NCBI GenBank assembly: GCA_029834535.1
Contig: JAQMWT010000311.1
Span: 1 to 64,000, forward strand
Origin: Chrysophaeum taylorii
Taxonomy: Eukaryota; Sar; Pelagophyceae; Pelagomonadales; Pelagomonadaceae
Direction of reading: 5' to 3'
Length of the DNA: 64,000 nt
Both the position numbers and the translations under genes were made by a program. The notes below the pieces were generated by a model. That model saw nothing but the letters and a program-made list of their open reading frames with translations, was not told where the DNA came from and did not search any database. Below are positions 52,336-63,270 of the stretch, piece after piece. The number at the start of each line of letters is the position of its first letter. Positions within the stretch are counted from its first letter, which is position 1.

Positions 52336-54737
52336 ATGCCCACCAACACTGCCCAGGAGAGGGGGACTCCTTCTTCTCATCTCCATGCTCCCTCTCCCGC
52401 TCCCGCATGTGCTCCAGCTGCTTCTGCACCCGCTACTTCCACCACCACACCTAAATCTGAAGTGTCTCCCGACACTCTGCCATTTTTACCATCTTATCGG
52501 GCTCTCTATTCCCAGGATGTCCTCCGTCTCACCCGTGGTCCTCATCACCCTCAGCCTCGTCGCAAAACCAATCTCAAGGATGCTCTTACTCGTATTGCTT
52601 CGCCTACAGTTACCGCTTATAAACAAGCCGGTGGTGCGCTTGCCGACTTCGAGTATGACCTCTCCAAGCAGTACATAACGTTCTGCGACCCCACCCTCCA
52701 CTCCCTTCATCTTGCTCATGGCATCCACTGGACGGCTATACCTCCAGAGGGGGAATTTACACCATCCCTTCATCACCATGTGCACCAAGCGATCTCACAG
52801 TCCTCTTCAGTTATGTGTCATAGGAGCCATAGCCACCCATCGCCTGATACTCCTCATGTTCACTTCTGCGACGACGTCAACCTTGCAGACTTTCACCTTC
52901 CTCAGGCTCTCGTTCATTTAATTTCTGAACATGCTCACGCCTTTCAAGTTCCTCCCGCTCAATATGTTTATGCTTTGTTCACGCCCCACTCCATTTTGGA
53001 TCATAATGACGCTTCTTATGGTGCCTCCGAGCCTCATCTCTCCGCCATCGAAGACTATATCACCGTGCAATCGCATTACATTGAGGCCCACCTTGGTGAT
53101 GCTCCTCTACTAATTGTTCAACTCGTCGAATATCCCGAACATGCTCATCTGCACGATAATATCGCTTCTTATTCGATTACTCATCTGACGACGACTCATG
53201 ACCCTAGCACGGTTGGTTCGGACGACGACAAGACTCAAGCCAAGGATATCAAAATTGATGAATATGAGTTGACCTGCCTCAAAGGTCTCTCGGACGCTGA
53301 TCGCAAAGCTTATGTCGCTGCCATCTCTAAAGAGATCTTTGACATTGTTAAATTTGGCTGCTTTAAACTAGGGCTGCTAATGGTCAACTCAAAACCTATT
53401 GACACCCGTCTCGTCCTACGGATAAAAACCAACGCTGCTGGTCAGTACATCAAACATAAAGCACGCCTTGTCCTACGAGGATTCTTAGCCTCTCTGGGCA
53501 CCGATTTCTTCAACACATTCAGTCCTATGGCACAGCTTACCGGCATCCGTTGTGTTTTGGCGCTAGCAGCTCACCTGCGACTTCCGTTGCGACTTCCCGT
53601 CTACCATGTCGACGTCCCTAACGCTTTTGTTCAAGCTCTCATCGATTCTCGTGTCGACGTCAAACTGCCTCAAAGCATTTACCTTCTCGATCCTGAAGAT
53701 ACTAAATACCAAGGTCGCCGTCTTCCAAAGCTACTTAAATCTATGGATTGCGTCAGAGCCCTGCCCTTTGGAATCAAACCATAAACGGCTTCTTTGATTC
53801 ATTTCGAACAGACACATGTATTTACGCTAAAGTCCAAGCTGACGCTACATTTCTAATTTGCACGCTCTCAGTAGACGACGTCGTCATTACTTGTACTTCG
53901 GAAACTCTACGTCGTGAGTTCCAGCACGCTCTGAAAAAGGAATACTCAGTCGACACCTTCGAGGAAGTCCATACTCTCTTAGGCATGCGCATAACGCGTA
54001 CAACTGATGGTTCTATATCACTGGACTGTCAGGCTAAACTTGATGCATTGTTCGAAGAGTACCCCATTTTAATGCAGTTGCGTCCCACTTCCACACCGAT
54101 GTCACCATCAGCCACGTATATAACTGGAGAGCCATCTTCTGATATGGACAAGTTCATCCTTCATACTTTCCCTACGCTACTCGGCAAGCTCACGTTTGTT
54201 CAATTGGCCTGTCGTCCTGATTTATCCCAAAGCCTTAGTCGTTGCTCTCGAGGAATGCATAATCCAGCATTTCTACATGTTCAAGTACTAACAGGAACGC
54301 TCCGCTACTTGCGCAAGCCCGAAAATCGTAATCTTCGCCTTTGGTACTACTCTGGTTCTTCCGCTCTAATGGACCATCTTCGACTTCTTATCGGTAATCG
54401 TACTGACATGGCTACCATGTTGGACTACACTAAAGAACAAGCTAATTCAGGTAATTTTGATCCATTAGTCGCATTCGTTGATGCCGATAATGCACCCTCT
54501 TATGAACAAGACCGCAAATCTACGACCGGTTACGCTATCTTTCTGTTTGGTTCTCTCATCACTTTGAAGTCCAAGTTGCAACCTATTACAGCTACTTCTA
54601 TGCACGAAAGTGAACTCATAGCCCTTAATATGTGCGCCGATGATGTGGTCTGGTTACGCAAATTGCTAACGGAAATGGCATTCGCTATAAACCTCACTTC
54701 TATCTCCGCCAACCTCCAGGGAAAGACTTGCTATTAG
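52336..54737 (+). CDS. Copia B2 linker, RT and RNase H
   Basis: Two open segments (52336-53784, 53748-54737). RT: SKPIDTRLVLRIKTNAAGQ, VYHVDVPNAFVQ, LPKLLKS and catalytic LSVDDVVI near 53865. RNase H: DRKSTTGYAIFLFGSLI near 54510, TSMHESELIALNMCADDVVW near 54595; its tail continues to about 55010. The series is like that of family A but clearly diverged. Broken, about twice. Confidence 0.8.
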
Positions 54738-55113
54738 ACTATGATGCTCACGACAATCCCCTCCCGTCGGACATGTCGTTCATACGTAACAGCCCTATAC
54801 TTGGAGATTCTGCTTCTGCTATTCATCTATCTAATAATCCTGACAGTGCGACTGAGGCTAAAGCTATCAGCACACGTTGGTTCCGTATGCGCGACTACGT
54901 ATAGTTAAAACGCATCCGTCTACATCATGTTTCCGGCTCCCATAATATCGCCGATGCATTTACCCTTTGGAGCTCCACTCTTCAGCAGATTTCGCACGTT
55001 ACTCGGCTTACAACAACCCATAGCTCAACAAGATGGTTAATCATTACCCTCCATTATGTCCGAAATGACTTTAAACTAACCCTGCCGTGCACAGGATACT
55101 GGCTTGCTAAAAT

Positions 55114-56937
55114 GTGAAATGCCACATGAAATGTGATGTGGAGATTCTTCTCATGATGAATCCCACTAAAAACAAAGATGCTGCGAGCCGACGCCACTCT
55201 ACCATGAACCGGGGTCGTGGTGGTGGTATACTGTCACTGTCTCCACCTTTTAATGCTCTAACTCCAAGCGCTGCACCAACTAGCTCCCCTAATCGGAAAC
55301 ATCAAACCTATTTGTCGGTGGCGCAAGGACATCAATCGACGCCCAAAGCAGCTGCCCAACAACAGCCTAAATCGCAAGCAACGAAGTCTGAGTATTTCCT
55401 GCTCAAGCATTGTAAATTTGACGTATTAGCGATGATGTCCGGGAACGTTACTGCCCTTGGCTCATCACCACCCAATTTCCTTATTCCGCAACACAAGGAC
55501 CCCCAGTGCTGGTTTAAGTCATTGCAGCAGCTACTTACGGAAGCTCAACAGACAGAGTTTGTAGACAATGTCCAATATCTCTGCTCTTTGTTGTGTGTCA
55601 AGACTAAGCGTATCCGAAACGCCCCCGCTATATCTCCTATTGAGGGAATTCGTCTTCATCGCTTCCCACCCATTAAAGGGGTTGTCAAAGTTCACGTGAC
55701 ATGTACAAAGTGTTACAACAAAGTGAAAGCGCCAGGCACACCAGTCGTGCTCACCATTTGTAATGAAGACGAACTAAAAACTGACGCGATTCGCCAAATT
55801 ATTGAGGATCATCTCGCGTCTGCGCAACATGCATCTCGCTGTTTCGATGTGCCGCGCCCTTTCTTCTAGTTGATTTGTGCGCTGTGCGATCGGTCACATC
55901 ATGGGATAGCTTTAATTCGCAATAGTCAGCAGCCCTTCCAACTTTCTTGTTTTAACGATCCAGCGGCCCAAATCAGGGCTATAATCCTCCGCCTTGGAAA
56001 GGCGATCGCTATTAATAAGCAGCTTAAAGAGGCGATCATGCGAACTGCAACATCCCTTAAAGTTGATGTCTCCAAAATCATTGTTAACCCTGATGAAAGC
56101 AGCATGATCTTATTTCGGTTGCCCTTTATCTCGAGTGTAAATCTTGAGATTCTTGTAGCAGCTTTGTCTCTGTTACATTCTGTTGAAGATAAAGTATGCA
56201 TAGTAACCAACCCGGACGAGCTGCTTAATGTGCTTGTTGAATGCGTCGTTGATGATGTTTCTCACCAACTTAACACAATCTCCTCAGAAACGTTACCGCC
56301 AATGCGTAATTATTTTCGTCAACTAACCCCCATACAGCAAGCTGCCTTTGAAAATGTGCTAGTCCAGGTTGGCTACCCTTCGGACATAAATGATGTCTTT
56401 TCAGAAGATACTTCTTCTGAAGATGTTTCACCAGCGCCGATCGACAATCCACCCGCTGAACCTACGCTAGATAAAACTAACGATAATATGACTGAGTCTT
56501 TACATCAATTAAAAGAAGAAGTTCGGTCTTTTTCCTTGCGTCTCACTAATACCGAACAGCAATTGAAGGCACAAGAGCAACAACTATCGCTTGCATCAAC
56601 ATCTCTCACACAGATGCAAGAAATTTACGGAAATTTAAACACCCAAGTGATTGAGAACATCAAGCATGTGTCTCTACTAGACAGCATCCTGTCAAGTCTT
56701 CAGATGCATCAGGACATCATAATCCCATCTTCTGCTGTATTTGTCCATATCATTTCTCGATCACTTATCTCATCTATTGGACAGCTCCCTCCAAATACGT
56801 ACAATGAGGCTCAACAAGTTCAAATCGACGCAGCAGCTCATCATCTCCATGCAGCTATGTCTGATGCAAATGATCGTGTTATTCCTGCATTGGATCTACA
56901 CGCTTTTACTCCTGACACTGCTATGTCTTTCCTTTGA
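55114..56937 (+). CDS. Extra coding region 3' of Copia B2 pol
   Basis: Two consecutive open segments of 251 and 355 residues lie between RNase H and the LTR. The first is basic, Ser/Pro-rich, with CTKCYNKVK and LCSLLCVKTKR. The second ends with a long coiled coil (SLHQLKEEVRSFSLRLTNTE and following heptads, about 56490-56700). It is not recognisably homologous to the family A 3' region and I know no family. Shared position in A and B suggests that a third coding region is part of this Copia clade. No envelope features seen. Broken, about once. Confidence 0.5.
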
Positions 56938-57256
56938 TCTGTCATATCACCCTTGTTTACCTTGAGTGATGCAATGACTACGCACAATACTAACACTACT
57001 AACGACCCACCATCAGATGTACATAATTCACCTTCTCCATAGTTAAAGGAACTGGATGATAATAGTGAAGATGAACTGGCCCGTACATCTGACGTGGATA
57101 TATTGATACAGCTTCTTTGCGTAATATTACAACACGCTCGACATCATAATTAATTCGTCCTGTTCTGTTGTCGTTTGTTCCATTGTCATGTATATTGCAC
57201 AAGTTCCACCTCAAGAGCGTCTGAAATGCATAAACTGTTTCCACACGTTGAGGGGG
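56938..57256 (+). other. B2 untranslated tail with polypurine tract
   Basis: No gene seen. GAGGGGG at 57250-57256 immediately precedes the LTR and is the expected plus-strand primer. Confidence 0.55.
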
Positions 57257-57487
57257 TCCAGAGAGCTACACTATTATGTGTGCGACACTGGAACATCTCA
57301 CACCTATCTCTACACGAGGGTTTTCTCTCCGTAATGCGGCTTTCCCTCTCTCCTTCTTCCCTTACCCTTCCGCCCCTTTTATCTCAGATTATGAAGAACC
57401 CAACCTGAAGCTCTTTTCCAACATGGAGTAGGCCTCCAGGTGCGTACCGTCGGGTACGGGGTTTTCTGTTTAATTAACAGAGACTTC
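57257..57487 (+). repeat. 3' LTR of B2
   Basis: TCCAGAGAGCTACACTATT...TTAATTAACAGAG, matching 22431-22650 of B1 at about 90% by eye. The last bases are replaced by unrelated sequence where element C begins. Confidence 0.8.
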
Positions 57488-59950
57488 GTTCAACGTTATC
57501 AGTGTAAACGCTGCTATGGGACCTAATGTCCTTAAGGAGTTAGGGCCTAAATCCCTACCTTGTGTAGTAGCATGTGACAAGCGGAATGGTCAGTACACGC
57601 CTAAGACTGCACGCAGTCTCTACCATGTACCCGGAGAGGGTCCAATCTCTCCAGGTTGATGAGCTTGTTCATACGCTCGGAGCTAGACGTATGTTGGCGA
57701 CCGGCTTGGCTAAGATTGCGAATGGTTTGGAGTTTGCGACGAACTTCACGAAGGAAGACCTTGAAGCGTTGGTCTGGAGTAGATGGTTTGGGTGGATGAG
57801 AATGCGTTGGGAAGGTGGCCTTTCGAAGATGCGGGTGCTCGCGTTTGTCAGGGGTGACGGGAGGAGCGCGGGGACGGTGCTTGTTCTTCGGTAGGGTGAC
57901 AGGGGTGGCCTTGGGCTTAGGACTGTCATTGACGTCGTAGTAAGACGGGGAGCGAGGATTAGGAGGCTTTTTGCCTGGAGGGGGCTTTTTGACGAGCCGC
58001 GAAATTTGCTTCTTGCGGTAGGCGTGTAGTTGGTGAATAAGATCATTGTCTTCCTCTTGATCAAGATTGGCCTCCGTGAGAAAAACGGCGACGGGGTCGG
58101 TGGCTTCAATGGGGTCCGGTGGGGTTTCGTCTTCAGAAGGAGAGGTTTCATCATCGTCTTCGGTGAGGTGGAGACCATGACGGCGGGGGCTAAAGCGTGG
58201 GTTGTCTTTATCCTTTGTTGGCAGACGACCAAAGTCCGCAACAAAGCGCAAAGGCTTGAAGTTAAGAGTGGGGTCAGGCTTGAGGTGAGCCCAAAAGTGG
58301 CGCTCAAACGTTGAAATAACAGTGATGCGGGCGATGAGCTTAGGAAGGTGGTGGATGGCGTCCTTGTCTTCGTCGAGTAATAGCGAATCGTTGGGAGTGC
58401 GCAAACAGTTAGCGAGACGTGCAAAGCCATTGATGTGTGTTGGGGCGCGGGAGTCAAGCAAGCTTGGGGGGTACTTGAATCGAAGAAATTTTTGAGTTTC
58501 TTCGAGGATCTTGTTGTCGGGAAGTTGGAGAGAAGCGTCCATGGTGATCTGGCGGAGCTGCTGCTGGACATGACGCATGTAATCGATGTAGTGAGCTGGC
58601 TCATGGATTTCAGGGTTGAACGGCGTGTCCAGAAAGGCATTGTAAACATAATGCGCATGATGGATGTGGTTCTGGCCCGTATGCTTATCGAGTGCGAGGC
58701 GAACTTGCAGCACGAATTCGAGTCCTATTGGGTAGGAGGATCCAAGTGCATCGATTTCGTCGTATGCTGGGTGCTTGACGGAGTCGCTACCGGCATGTAG
58801 GAATCGGCGAAATAGGGGGTGTGCGGTCTCACGGAGATATACGATGAAGTCGGCTTCTTTTCCTTGGAGATGCGGTTGGGTGATCGGGTATAGCTTGCCT
58901 TTTGTTATATCGGTCGGGTCCTTGTCTTGGTTCTTGGGTGCTTGGAGCTTTGGCTCGGAGACGTCGTCCAGGAAGTGTTTGCCGAACTTGCGGTAGACAC
59001 CCTTGTAATACACGTAACGGCCTTGGAAATCTTGCGTGTTCCCGGCGGTAGAGTGGTTGTTGGGGCCCTTGTCGTATTCGTCGATACAGTGGCTTAGGAG
59101 AGCGTCCGCGAGATCGTTAGATCCGCGCAGGACGGATTCCCACGTGTAGAAGCCCTGTAGGAAGTACTGAGCTATACCTGTTTCAGGCATCAGATGTTCG
59201 ACGAACAATTGCATGACGCGAAACGAAAGCATTTGGAGTGTGACTTGGGCGTTGTCCATCGACTCGAGGACGGCGCTAGGGGGGGTCACTAAAGGTGCTA
59301 ACCTTAGACTTGGGATCTTGTTGAGCCGGAGTGGAAGGCGGAGCCGCAGCAGCGACGGCAGGTGGTGGTGCTTGCGTGGCTTGCACTTGGGTGGACAAAG
59401 CGCTTATTTGTGCCATCAAGCGAGTTTCTTTGTCTAACATCTCTTGTTTATGCCGAGCTTCGTACGCTTGAGCTTGCTGTTGCATGTCTCTTTGGTACTT
59501 GGCTTCTATACGAGCTTCTTGCTCTCTTAAACGAGCTTCTTGCTCTCTTATCTCCTTCTGGAGTTCCTGGTTCGTCGGCATTTTGGTTCAGGAACGTCAG
59601 TGCACTTGACTTGTCTGGAAATCCTGGGACTCTGCTGATACCGGGACTGGGCCCATAACCTTGCGAACAGCAATCACAACTGTGTTACCCTGCAGCAGAG
59701 TGTGAGAACAGTGGTAGTCTGTCCTCGAATCTGTCTCTTAATCGAGGACAGCCGGTGTGAATAACACAGCGTTTTCTTAAATCAAAGGTGGCAAAGTTAA
59801 GTGAACTAACCCTATAACAGGGAGTACTAACCCTCGGTCAGATTATCTATCTCTACTCCTACCCCACAAAACCACCCACGTCCTTCATGCCCCCCCCACA
59901 CACACACACACACCCCTCTTAGCAGTCGACCTTTAAAAACTTTCAACCAA
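57488..59950 (-). mobile_element. Third LTR retrotransposon, family C, 5' part
   Basis: On the minus strand: probable LTR (about 59950-59664), primer site CTGGGCCCATAACC read on the plus strand at 59649-59662, a leader of ~70 bp, then a gag-like coding region to about 57601. No protease, RT or integrase is present, so superfamily is inferred from the primer site shared with Copia A and B. The outer LTR limit is uncertain. The 120 bp between 57488 and 57600 are unassigned. Confidence 0.55.
57601..59581 (-). CDS. gag-like coding region of family C
   Basis: Starts MPTNQELQKEIREQEARLRE at 59581, a strong coiled coil of ~60 residues, then a Pro/Ala linker (QATQAPPPAVAAAAPPSTP), then a ~560-residue segment rich in aromatic and charged residues (FLQGFYTWESVLRG; HYIDYMRHVQQQLRQI; FRFKYPP-like), ending in a basic, Pro-rich tail (KKPPPGKKPPNPRSPSYY) typical of RNA-binding gag ends. 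No CCHC knuckle and no known fold recognised. It lies in two overlapping frames. It is called gag from its position after the primer site. Confidence 0.45.
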
Positions 59951-59954
59951 AGCC
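59664..59954 (-). repeat. Probable 5' LTR of family C
   Basis: The minus strand ends ...GATTGCTGTTCGCA next to the primer site. A (CA)n run at 59890-59910 and C-rich sequence lie near the outer limit. No second copy of this LTR is in the window, so the extent is a guess. Confidence 0.35.
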
Positions 59955-60580
59955 CTGTGCCGCGCCGCCCAAGGATAAGGAGGTCATCCAAGCCGTCTAC
60001 GGCGACCTCGCAGACTATTTCCACGACCCGCGGCTGCACTTTCAGCGCGCCATTCTCACGCCCCGTCGAAACAATGTTGTCGATGCTGGCAACGCGCGCA
60101 TGGCCGCGGCCTTTCCAGGAGACGAGGCGTCGGAGTTCTTTTCGGCCGACTAGGATGGGTCGGAAGACGACGTCTCGCTCTTTACAGTCGAGTTTTCAAC
60201 TCCCTGACAACCAACGGCATGCTGACTTTGAGCGCGAGCTTAAGGTGCTTAAGGTCTTCGCAACCTCGACCCGTCGTGCGGCCACTGCATCGGTACCAGA
60301 TACAAGATCAATCGTGTCAGCTCTCTGTCGAGTCGGCAACCCCGAGGATATGCTCTTCTGGGTCGACGACTCCACCCTACCCCACACGTGCTGCGCAATA
60401 CCGATAAGCCCCCTCCCGGCGTCTTCACGCGCACTGTCGTCTGCGCCGAGGTCCTCCTCGGGTAGCCGCCCTTACTAGGACCAGGTGGATTTACTAGGAC
60501 CAGGTAAACTTACTAGGACCAGGTGGATTTACTAGGACCAGGTGAACTTACTGGGACGTCAACTTACTGGCCTGCACTTG
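59955..60580 (+). mobile_element. Helitron remnant H3
   Basis: Related to H1 and H2. The helicase remnant runs about 59975-60410, then the GGACCAGGTGAACTTACTAG-type array (60466-60560) and the terminus GGCCTGCACTTG ending at 60580. The 5' limit is not resolved against the family C LTR. Compared with H1 it has a shortened middle (the KSQGQT segment is missing), so it was damaged independently. Confidence 0.7.
59975..60410 (+). pseudogene. Pif1/Helitron helicase remnant in H3
   Basis: KEVIQAVYGDLADYF, then FQRAILTPRRNNVVDAGNAR, PGDEASEFFSAD and a stop. A short DSTLPHTCC-coding stretch shared with H1 and H2 follows in another frame. Dead gene. Confidence 0.65.
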
Positions 60581-61041
60581 TCCTTACTACTAATTGGCAG
60601 ATCAAAGGAGCTGGAGGTGACCAAGCCGACCAGAAAGAGTGACGTGGTTTACTTACCTGCGTTCGGATCACCGACGGCCAAGCTGTCGGACCCTCTGGGC
60701 AAGCAAAAAGCCCTGAAGGCAAAAACAAACCGCGGCCGTCGCAACGGTCGAGGACTAGAATCGTTTGGGGGGATTCGACGCGAGCCGGCGAGGATGCACT
60801 CCCTCCCCAAGGACACAGCATGTCGATGATGCGCAAGAAACGAAGCGAGAGGCGACAAGCGTACACGCTTCGCGTTGCTCCATCAGCGCCTCTGTAGACC
60901 CCAAATTTTACGCAACCGCAGGTCGAGATGCAGCATGCTCGATTGCGGGAGAATGACCCCGCTCAACCCTATTAGGTGCTCTACTATAATAATTAGGGTT
61001 GTATCAGGGATACCACATGAGAACGGGGGGCGGGACTCATC
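60581..61041. other. Interval without a supported gene
   Basis: About 460 bp between H3 and the NTPase gene. The only notable signal is a perfect splice-donor string on the minus strand (CAG/GTAAGT, plus-strand 60651-60659) at the end of a 60-70 codon minus-strand ORF. No partner exon was found. Confidence 0.4.
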
Positions 61042-62787
61042 TCATTCGGACGGACCATTGCGCAAGAAGTGGTGAAGGCCGTACTTCTCCGCGACGACAC
61101 CGACTTTTTCCGTCACCGATTCGAGCACGTCAACAACACACCAGTATTCGAAATCGAAATGTCGATTGATGAGGTCCTCATACCCGCCTTTAATATTGAA
61201 TTGTGGCTTAGGTTCTGCATTCAAGTGAAGGAAGACGAAGGTAGCCTTGAAGTTCTCCTTTCCGGGAACAGTCCGATACTTGCCATCGAATTTATCCACC
61301 ACACCGAGACCTTCGAGGAAGAACATCGCCGCGCTTGATTTGAGTTCAAACTTATTTGACTTTGAGCTTCTTGCATTGATCAATAGCTTTGGGCTGTACG
61401 CGAAGTCAATGCCCGGGAAATTAGAGGGCACCATGCACATTAAAACGTTGGACTCCTCTTTCAACTTCTTTAGTGCGTCCATGGACCGGGACCAAGCACC
61501 CGACTTCGGGCTCTCGTCTGATTTTATCACCGTGCGACGAAGTTCGAGAGCGTCCAGCGCTGATCCCGGCTTCCAGTTGGCCGGCAGCACCGAGAGCACG
61601 AAAGTGCACACGTCGCGCTCGAACATGTGTCCAAACTCGGAACTATGATAAACCTGTTGGGCACACTTGAGTTTTTTGACGACGAGGGTGTGGAGGGCGA
61701 GCCGAGCAAGCTCGTGAACTGACGCGACGGCCTGCACCCTGTCTTGCCACGTCGGCACGGGCAAACCATGGGCTGGAGCGATTGTGAAAAACCTCCCAGA
61801 AACCGACGAGGAAGCTCGGACGTCACTGGACGCATCGAAAGCCAGAAAGTTGACGAGAGTATCAAGCGCGCCCGATGACTTAACGGTTTCTCTTGCGTGT
61901 AGGATGATATTGCTGGCGCGGTCAATGAAATCTGCTTTATTGAACAAGTACCGTGGCGCGCAGCCCACCAGCATTGCCCGCCGCAAGATTTCGTCTTCCT
62001 TACTTTTCAGCGTGTCGAAAGTCTCTTCGGGGGCAGTTTTTGCAGTCCAAAGTGTCGGTACCATGGCGCGCAACTCGTCTTTGGTGGGAGGTGCAGTGAC
62101 GAGTACTATCTTGTCCTTACGGGCATTCGGGTAATGTTCGTTAGCGTTGTTCGACGCGAATTTGATCGTGCGGCACTCTGCCGTATCCTGGTAGGGTCTC
62201 TTTTCGGGCGGGTCTATGAGCACGAAGGCCTCGCGGTCTCTCGCAGCAAATGCATCGTGCCATATATCTGCACGACCGCGCGTCCACACTTCGTATTTGC
62301 CCTGGGCACTAGGTTGGAAGAGGATGATCTCTTCGTCCTTGAACCCAACGCGCATCACGGTCTTATTTTGCGCTAGCAGCTCCTGCATGGCAAAAAACAT
62401 TGAACCGCGCGTCTTTCCGATGCCAGGGTCGCCCACGACGATGACATGCCTGCGCTTGTAGGTCGCATCGATCGCGTGTCGCGCCGCGGAGCGCTGCTCG
62501 ATCCGAGTGATCACGGCATTATTTTTGGACATCTCCGAGTCCTTGTCGATCGCGATCGACGGTTTCTGCACCAGCACACCGTACCCGGCGTGTTGCACTT
62601 CGCCGCCGATCTCCGCATCGAAATTTTCCTCCAGCGCGCAGCACATCCCGTGCAGCTCGATAATCTCGGCGGCGAACCGGTCGAGGTCCTCGCGCCGCGT
62701 CCACCCCTCCGACTGATGTGGCCTGCGTGCGATGGTAGTGAGCGCAGTTCTGCCATCATCCGATCTTCCCTCGAATGAATAATTCAT
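61042..62787 (-). CDS. P-loop NTPase, RHS/Crinkler-like
   Basis: 581 residues, the only long frame in the window outside the transposons. Walker A is VVGDPGIGKT at about residues 116-125. A Walker B-like AFVLIDPPEK follows at about 190. The C-terminal half is charged, with YCVVD-type short hydrophobic blocks (FDFEYWCVVDVLESV). Single-domain P-loop ATPases of this form occur in RHS proteins of kinetoplastids and in the N-terminal part of many Crinkler effectors of oomycetes and chytrids. That assignment is from memory of the family and is not secure; a generic AAA/STAND ATPase is the alternative. The start ATG at 62787 is used because a stop lies a few codons upstream in frame. An upstream exon is possible. 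Confidence 0.6.
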   Translation of the reverse strand: MNYSFEGRSDDGRTALTTIARRPHQSEGWTRREDLDRFAAEIIELHGMCCALEENFDAEIGGEVQHAGYGVLVQKPSIAIDKDSEMSKNNAVITRIEQRSAARHAIDATYKRRHVIVVGDPGIGKTRGSMFFAMQELLAQNKTVMRVGFKDEEIILFQPSAQGKYEVWTRGRADIWHDAFAARDREAFVLIDPPEKRPYQDTAECRTIKFASNNANEHYPNARKDKIVLVTAPPTKDELRAMVPTLWTAKTAPEETFDTLKSKEDEILRRAMLVGCAPRYLFNKADFIDRASNIILHARETVKSSGALDTLVNFLAFDASSDVRASSSVSGRFFTIAPAHGLPVPTWQDRVQAVASVHELARLALHTLVVKKLKCAQQVYHSSEFGHMFERDVCTFVLSVLPANWKPGSALDALELRRTVIKSDESPKSGAWSRSMDALKKLKEESNVLMCMVPSNFPGIDFAYSPKLLINARSSKSNKFELKSSAAMFFLEGLGVVDKFDGKYRTVPGKENFKATFVFLHLNAEPKPQFNIKGGYEDLINRHFDFEYWCVVDVLESVTEKVGVVAEKYGLHHFLRNGPSE

Positions 62788-62850
62788 CCGGGAGAATTAA
62801 TTCGAACATACTTTGTTCGCAACAACAACAGGAAGACGTACGACAAAAAC

Positions 62851-63018
62851 CAATACCACAACAAAACATACGGGACAACTGCGTGGTTCTGATGGAGAGC
62901 GAGACAGTGTCGGCGATATTTTGACCACGTATCACCAATACCACAACAAAACATACGGGACAACTGCGTGGTTCTGATGGAGAGCGAGACAGTGTCGGCG
63001 ATATTTTGACCACGTATA
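62851..63018. repeat. 85 bp tandem duplication upstream of the NTPase
   Basis: Two almost exact copies of a unit starting CAATACCACAACAAAACATA and ending GACCACGTAT (62851-62935, 62936-63018) lie in the presumed 5' region of the NTPase gene. Confidence 0.85.
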
Positions 63019-63270
63019 TCGCGGCGTGCTCTCGCTCTCCAACGATGTGATTTCGACAACCGTGCCGCTCGCGGCGCTCGAGCTTAAGCGCTTCGCTCTC
63101 GCCACGAGCCCCGTGGCTACCACTTGGAACCACGCCGTGACGCGCCACTGCTCCGCACCGTGCTCATCGAACGCGGCCTTCAAGTGTTCAACAGAGCAAG
63201 CGCCAGCGCGTCGAGATTGTCGAGTCGGCCCATTGCGACAAAAGCTCCAGCTTGAAAGTAACGCCCAATA
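62980..63270 (-). pseudogene. Coding-looking segment upstream of the NTPase
   Basis: On the minus strand, EHLKAAFDEHGAEQWRVTAW and VVATGLVARAKRL and GTVVEITSLESES read like conserved globular protein. A second frame supplies AMGRLDNLDALALALLNT just before it. Either a frameshift separates them or they are different exons. It could be the N-terminal part of the NTPase gene or a separate decayed gene. Not recognised. Confidence 0.35.

Larger units (their letters stand above)
50933..57487 (+). mobile_element. Ty1/Copia family B copy B2, 3' part
   Basis: Starts just upstream of integrase (equivalent to about 27730 in B1) where A2 interrupts it, and runs through integrase, RT, RNase H and two open segments to a 3' LTR at 57257-57487. 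It overlaps B1 in content, so it is a second copy. It lacks gag, protease and DNMT-like parts. Broken, by roughly six breaks. Confidence 0.85.

Noticed and set aside
57640-57665. ATCTCTCCAGGTT at 57645-57657, resembling the end of the Copia B LTR plus primer site.
   Set aside because: It lies inside the family C gag-like frame and the match is about 13 bp; coincidence or a complex junction cannot be told apart.
60649-60858. Minus-strand ORF ending at a perfect splice-donor string, considered as a secreted-effector exon.
   Set aside because: No signal peptide, no known N-terminal effector motif and no downstream exon could be found.
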